Shown: piece after piece, positions 59,942 to 64,000 of the stretch
Layout of the letters: each line of letters begins with the position of its first letter
Numbering within the stretch: the stretch's first letter is position 1
NCBI GenBank assembly: GCA_023393475.1
Contig: JAEWLC010000037.1
Coordinates: forward strand, 248,001 to 312,000
Reading direction: 5' to 3'
From: Pseudomonadota bacterium
GTDB taxonomy: Bacteria > Pseudomonadota > Alphaproteobacteria > Rhizobiales > Devosiaceae
Length of the DNA stretch: 64,000 nucleotides
Program-made: the position numbers and the translations under genes
Notes under the pieces: generated by a model
What the model was told of the DNA's origin: nothing
The model's database searches: none
The model's input: the letters and a program-made list of their open reading frames with translations, nothing else

Positions 59942-62900
59942 GGCCCGGTCGCGCCGATCTCGATCGAGCCGGCGTTGGTGTTGGCGCGCAGCTCGGGACG
60001 ATACATGTCCTCGACCGTCGCACCCGGCATCACGAACGAGCCCGGCGACACCGCACGCACCAGATAGGCCGTGGTCACGCTCGACGTCTCCGAGCCGAAG
60101 CGGAAGGCGGCGACGAACTGGTCGGTCCGCGATTCCACATGGCTCGGCGTATCCACCGTCAGCCAGCTCAGATCGGCGACGCCCGAACCCTGCAGCAGGT
60201 CGGGGTTCTCGATCTCGAACCCGGCCGGCAGCGGATCGGCGATCACGTACTGCCCCGAGCCGAGCTGGGTCGGCTGCGCCGTCAGCACCACCACGAACCG
60301 GTCGTTCTGCTTCACGTTGCTGAAGTCAGCCACTTCACCGGTCACGGTGTAGTAGTCGCGGCTCAGCGTGAAGCCGTTCTCGCTCGGCGGCGGCGGCTCG
60401 ATCGGGATGGCGGTGGTCGTCACCTTCATCTCGGTCGGCGCGTTGCCGTTGTTGGTCACTTCGACGGTGAGACCGTCGAAATGCTCCTGGTCGAAGCGAC
60501 GGTACGGAGACCCGGTGAGGGGCTCGCCATCGATCGTGACCGACCCATCCGCGGCCGACTGGCCGAGCGCCGAAGCGGCCAGCAGCGTCCAGGCATCTTC
60601 CTGCGTCGAGGTCCAGCGAGCCCCGTCACGGAGCCTGCCGACCTTGCTCGTCAGCTCCCCGATATCGACGCCCGAGGGCTTGAACTCGGCGGCCAGCGCC
60701 AGCACACCGGCCGTGTCACGGAGCAGACTGCCATAGTCGGTGCGGTACTTCGCCTTGTCCTCGCGGGCGTTGAGGTCCTCGACCGCCGCCTGGAAGGCCG
60801 TGGCCGCACGGGTCCGGTCGCCATAGAGGGCGAGCGCGGCGCCGAGCTGGGCCTTGGCGAGCGGCGAGCCGAAATTCGACAGCCGTGCCTCGAGATAGTA
60901 GCGCAGGTCGCCGATGGCGGCCCGGCCGGCACGGGCGAGGTCGTAGAGCGCGAACGCCACGTCCTCACCGCCGAGGCTGAAGTCGGTTGCGTAAGACACC
61001 TGGTTACCGAGGTTGTCGAGCGCACGGGTCATCGCCAGCTCCGGCACCTCGTACCCGGCTGCCTTGGCGCGCAGCAGGAACTCGGTGACGTAGCTGTCGA
61101 GCCACAGGTCGGTCGACGAGTACGGATCCCAGAGGCCGAAGCCACCGGACGACGTCTGCTTCGATAGCAGGTTCTTGATCGCGTCGCGGATTCGCTGGTC
61201 GATCTCGGCATCGGTACCGATCCCGACCATCTGCGCCACCTCGTTGAGGTAGAGCAGCGGCAGCGCGCGGCTCGAAACCTGCTCGGCGCAACCGTACGGA
61301 TAGCGATCGAGCGACAGCAGAAGGCCCGGCACGTCGAGCCGTGCGATCGGACCGACCGCCAGCGTCACTTCGCCGGTATGCGGCACCATGCCGTCGAACA
61401 GGCTCTTGTCGAGCGTCACCGTCTCCCCGACGCCGAGCGGGATCACCTCGCTCGTCGTCACCGGAGCGCTGGCCGCGCGAACGCCGAGCGTCAGCTCTTT
61501 CACCTGCACGTCGCCATTGGGCGCGGTGACGGTGACCTTGAGCTTCTGGTCACCGATGCCGGTGCCAGTGAGCTTCAGGTCGAGCCCGGTCCGGTCGCCG
61601 ACGCCGAGTTCAACCTCGGTCTCGGCCGCATCGGTCGAAAGGCCCTCGCCCGTTTCCAGCGACACCTTGTACGTGCCCGGCTCGCCCGAGATGTTGTTCA
61701 CCTCGACCAGCAGCCGCGACGTATCGTTGAGCCGCAGGAAGCGCGGCGGGCTGAGGTTGACCACCACCGGATCGCGAACGATCACGTCGGCCGAGACATG
61801 GCCGACCGCGTTGGCCGACCAGGCCATCACCATCAGCCGCACCGTGCCGTTGAAGTCCGGCATGTCGAAGCTCACCGTCGCCGTGCCATCCGGCCCAACT
61901 TCGACGATCCCCGAATGCATGGCGACCAGCACCGTCGTTGCCGGCGGCGTGCCAAGGCGCGATGCGCCTTCGTCACCGCCCGAGCGCAACGCGCCCGGAG
62001 TGCCCTGCATCGGATCGATCAGCTGGCCGTAGAGATCGCGGAACTCGACGCCCAGCTGGCGCTGGCCGAAGAAGTAGCCATCCGGATCCGGGACCTGGAA
62101 CTTGGTCAGGTTGAGGATGCCGAGATCGACAGCAGCCACCGCCACATAGGCCTGATCGCCCGGCTTGGCATTGGCCAGCGTCACCTTCGCCTCGAACGGC
62201 TGGCGCGGCGTCGACACTTCCGGCGCCTCGATCGAGACGTCGAACTTCATGTCGCCCGGATCGACATCGGCATAGGCAAGGCCCAGCGCACGCGCCGGCA
62301 TCCGCTTCGCCTCGGCGCTGCCGGGGCGATAAAGGATCGCGGTCACATAGGCGCCCGGACCCCAGTCATCGGTCACCGTGAGATCGACCGAGGCGCCGCC
62401 TTCCGGCACTTCGACCGCCTTCATGTCGATGATGCGGTCGTCGACAACTATCACCAGCGCCGTGCCCGCGAACTGCGGATCGAGCTTCAGCACAGCCGTC
62501 TCGCCGGAGCGATAGGCCTGCTTGTCGAGCGCCACCGACAGTGTGTCCGGCGTGTCGGACCCGACTTCCGGATAGTAGTAGCCGGCATAGAACTGATAGG
62601 TCGTCGACGTGTCCTCGCCTGTCACTTCGAGCCGGTACTGGCCCCAGTCGACAGCGGCGGAAACCTGCACCGGACCCGACGCAATCGCATCCACCGTGCC
62701 GTTCGCGACCTCGCGGGTCGTCGTCACCCCCTCCCACTTCCAGGTGCCGTTGTCGCGATACCACTGGTAGTTGGTTTCGACGCGCGACAGGCTCCACTCG
62801 AGCCCCGCCTTGTCGACGGCGGTGCCGTCTGGCCCCACCGCGATGATGTCGAATCCGGCCTGGCTGCCCTCTTCGAGCCCGTCGGCCGAGGCGAAGGTCG

Positions 62901-64000
62901 GCTTCACGCCGATCCTGTCGGTCGTCGACTGCACCGGCCGCGTCAGGCTGCGCTCGATGGCGCGGCCGTTGGTATCGACGAGCCGCATGATCAGCTGCGC
63001 CTCGAGCGGCTTGGTCGTCGCCTGCGGCAGCGTCACGACGACTTCCGCCGTCGTATTGCCCGCCTCATCGGTGGTCCCGACTGTGCCGAGCGGTTCGCGC
63101 GACACCTGGAACGGATCGTCGAGGCGGCCGAACGAATAGCCCGGGAAGCCCGGCAGCGAGCCCACCGGCCGCAGCACCACGTCGGCTTCCACCGCGAGGT
63201 CCGGCGCCGTGGCGCCATAGAGATACTTTGCCTCGACGGCGACTTCCGTCACTTCGTCCGGCACGATCGGCTGGTCGGCCGCGCTGATCTCGAACGCCAG
63301 GCGTTCCGGCTCGAAGTCCTCGACGAGGAACCCGACCGTCGTCAGCGCCGAAGCCTTGGGGTCGGCATAGATCCGCACCGACCACGATCCGCGCATCGCT
63401 TCGGGCGCGAGTTCGATCGGCTGGAAATAGCCGCCGGCGCCACCGTCCTTCACCAGCACGGTCTCATCGACCACGCCGTCCGGACGCTGCACCTCGAAGG
63501 TCAGCGGCAGGTCGCTCACTGCCTTCGCATGCACATCGCGCAGCAGTGCCGTCAGGAAAACCGTCTCGCCCGGGCGGTACACGCCGCGCTCGGTCGTTGC
63601 GAATACATCCAGCGGACCAGGCGACGGCCGGCCTTCGACGCCGCGATCGGTGAGATCGAAGGCCGACTTCGACACGTCGAGGAACGCATAGTCCTCCGTG
63701 CCATTCTCCGCAGTGATCAGCTGCGGCGCCCGGCCGCCTTCGCCGCGCGCGAGGCCGGGCGCGAAATCTGCCTTGCCGTCCGCATCGGTCACGGCTTCGC
63801 CGAGGATTTCGTTGTTGACCGCGACGAGCCGCACCTTGGCGCCCGTCACCGGCTGCGCCGTGGTCAGCGAGCGGACGAACGCGTGCACGCCGTCATCGCC
63901 CGACACCGTGGTGATGCCGAGGTCGGTGACGATGAACCACTGCGTCGCCGTCTCGCGCCAGTATTCCTGCTGGCTGCCGGTGACCTTGGCCGTCACCACA
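59938..64000 (-). CDS. Bacterial alpha-2-macroglobulin (YfhM-like), N-terminus beyond the window
   Basis: More than 1,350 residues are visible and the gene continues past the right edge. It has repeated macroglobulin (MG) beta domains, a bait-like region and the thioester domain YGCAEQVSSRALPLLYLNEV; the thioester motif CAEQ is encoded at 61279-61290, so this is the thioester-bearing type. The alpha/alpha-toroid follows (TSSGGFGLWDPYSSTDLWLDSYVTEFLLRA) and then the receptor-binding-like end. Such proteins trap attacking proteases in the periplasm or at the cell surface and are partnered with PbpC, which can repair peptidoglycan. The signal peptide or lipobox is out of view. Confidence 0.93.
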   Translation of the reverse strand, partial: VVTAKVTGSQQEYWRETATQWFIVTDLGITTVSGDDGVHAFVRSLTTAQPVTGAKVRLVAVNNEILGEAVTDADGKADFAPGLARGEGGRAPQLITAENGTEDYAFLDVSKSAFDLTDRGVEGRPSPGPLDVFATTERGVYRPGETVFLTALLRDVHAKAVSDLPLTFEVQRPDGVVDETVLVKDGGAGGYFQPIELAPEAMRGSWSVRIYADPKASALTTVGFLVEDFEPERLAFEISAADQPIVPDEVTEVAVEAKYLYGATAPDLAVEADVVLRPVGSLPGFPGYSFGRLDDPFQVSREPLGTVGTTDEAGNTTAEVVVTLPQATTKPLEAQLIMRLVDTNGRAIERSLTRPVQSTTDRIGVKPTFASADGLEEGSQAGFDIIAVGPDGTAVDKAGLEWSLSRVETNYQWYRDNGTWKWEGVTTTREVANGTVDAIASGPVQVSAAVDWGQYRLEVTGEDTSTTYQFYAGYYYPEVGSDTPDTLSVALDKQAYRSGETAVLKLDPQFAGTALVIVVDDRIIDMKAVEVPEGGASVDLTVTDDWGPGAYVTAILYRPGSAEAKRMPARALGLAYADVDPGDMKFDVSIEAPEVSTPRQPFEAKVTLANAKPGDQAYVAVAAVDLGILNLTKFQVPDPDGYFFGQRQLGVEFRDLYGQLIDPMQGTPGALRSGGDEGASRLGTPPATTVLVAMHSGIVEVGPDGTATVSFDMPDFNGTVRLMVMAWSANAVGHVSADVIVRDPVVVNLSPPRFLRLNDTSRLLVEVNNISGEPGTYKVSLETGEGLSTDAAETEVELGVGDRTGLDLKLTGTGIGDQKLKVTVTAPNGDVQVKELTLGVRAASAPVTTSEVIPLGVGETVTLDKSLFDGMVPHTGEVTLAVGPIARLDVPGLLLSLDRYPYGCAEQVSSRALPLLYLNEVAQMVGIGTDAEIDQRIRDAIKNLLSKQTSSGGFGLWDPYSSTDLWLDSYVTEFLLRAKAAGYEVPELAMTRALDNLGNQVSYATDFSLGGEDVAFALYDLARAGRAAIGDLRYYLEARLSNFGSPLAKAQLGAALALYGDRTRAATAFQAAVEDLNAREDKAKYRTDYGSLLRDTAGVLALAAEFKPSGVDIGELTSKVGRLRDGARWTSTQEDAWTLLAASALGQSAADGSVTIDGEPLTGSPYRRFDQEHFDGLTVEVTNNGNAPTEMKVTTTAIPIEPPPPSENGFTLSRDYYTVTGEVADFSNVKQNDRFVVVLTAQPTQLGSGQYVIADPLPAGFEIENPDLLQGSGVADLSWLTVDTPSHVESRTDQFVAAFRFGSETSSVTTAYLVRAVSPGSFVMPGATVEDMYRPELRANTNAGSIEIGATGP

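Overview
The window looks like chromosomal DNA of a GC-rich alphaproteobacterium of the Hyphomicrobiales, probably Devosia or a close relative. This is inferred from protein character and gene content: FixK/FNR-type ccoGHIS control, an IalB-family protein, many ABC importers, TTG/GTG starts, and TGA/ATG overlaps inside operons. No rRNA, tRNA, CRISPR array, insertion sequence or phage gene was recognised.

Layout. (1) 1-6933 is a microaerobic block: the end of ccoP, a terminator, an FNR/FixK box, ccoGHIS (fixGHIS), a second and perfect FNR/FixK box, hemN, and a FixK-like regulator without the iron-sulfur cysteines of FNR. (2) 7018-8859 is ilvD. (3) 8888-15086 is a haem uptake locus, hmuSTUV facing hmuR. 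(4) 15128-15655 is an IalB-family protein. (5) 15844-22604 holds an amino-acid-type ABC importer with a glycosylasparaginase gene inside its operon, followed by a LacI regulator, a ROK sugar kinase and CutC. I read this as a candidate pathway for importing and splitting GlcNAc-asparagine-type glycoamino acids. (6) 22884-33105 is an IclR-headed operon with a rhamnose mutarotase, a lactonase-like amidohydrolase, a rhamnonate-type dehydratase, a complete Dpp/Opp-type importer and an aldo-keto reductase: a non-phosphorylative L-rhamnose/L-fucose route. (7) 33149-34360 is an MltB-type lytic transglycosylase. (8) 34689-45429 is an arabinan/oligosaccharide locus: secreted GH43 arabinanase, membrane acyltransferase-like protein, LacI regulator, cytoplasmic GH2 enzyme and a CUT1-type sugar importer. 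(9) 46245-53866 is a second Dpp/Opp-type importer followed by a mannonate-dehydratase-like enzyme and a uronate-dehydrogenase-like SDR. (10) 54038-56708 is a secreted PQQ sugar dehydrogenase fused to cytochrome c, convergent with a Crp/Fnr regulator. (11) 56709-57817 is about 1.1 kb without a convincing gene. (12) 57818-64000 is pbpC and the C-terminal part of an alpha-2-macroglobulin-like protein.

How they fit together. Rhamnose, arabinan and hexuronate functions lie side by side with three separate oligosaccharide/oligomer importers. These are the building blocks of rhamnogalacturonan I and its side chains, so regions 6, 8 and 9 may form a plant-pectin utilisation island. The haem uptake genes, hemN and the cbb3 assembly genes form a haem/low-oxygen respiration neighbourhood.

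The strongest non-coding signals are: three near-identical GCTAAT-(3-4)-ATTAGC operators tying the LacI gene at 36820-37848 to both the arabinanase and the GH2 gene; a TGAAACCGGTTTCA operator before the glycosylasparaginase operon, with its core repeated inside the asparaginase gene; three copies of an approximately 80-bp palindromic repeat; strong hairpins directly after each of the three sugar/oligomer binding-protein genes; and a hairpin that could mask the ribosome binding site of the FixK-like regulator.
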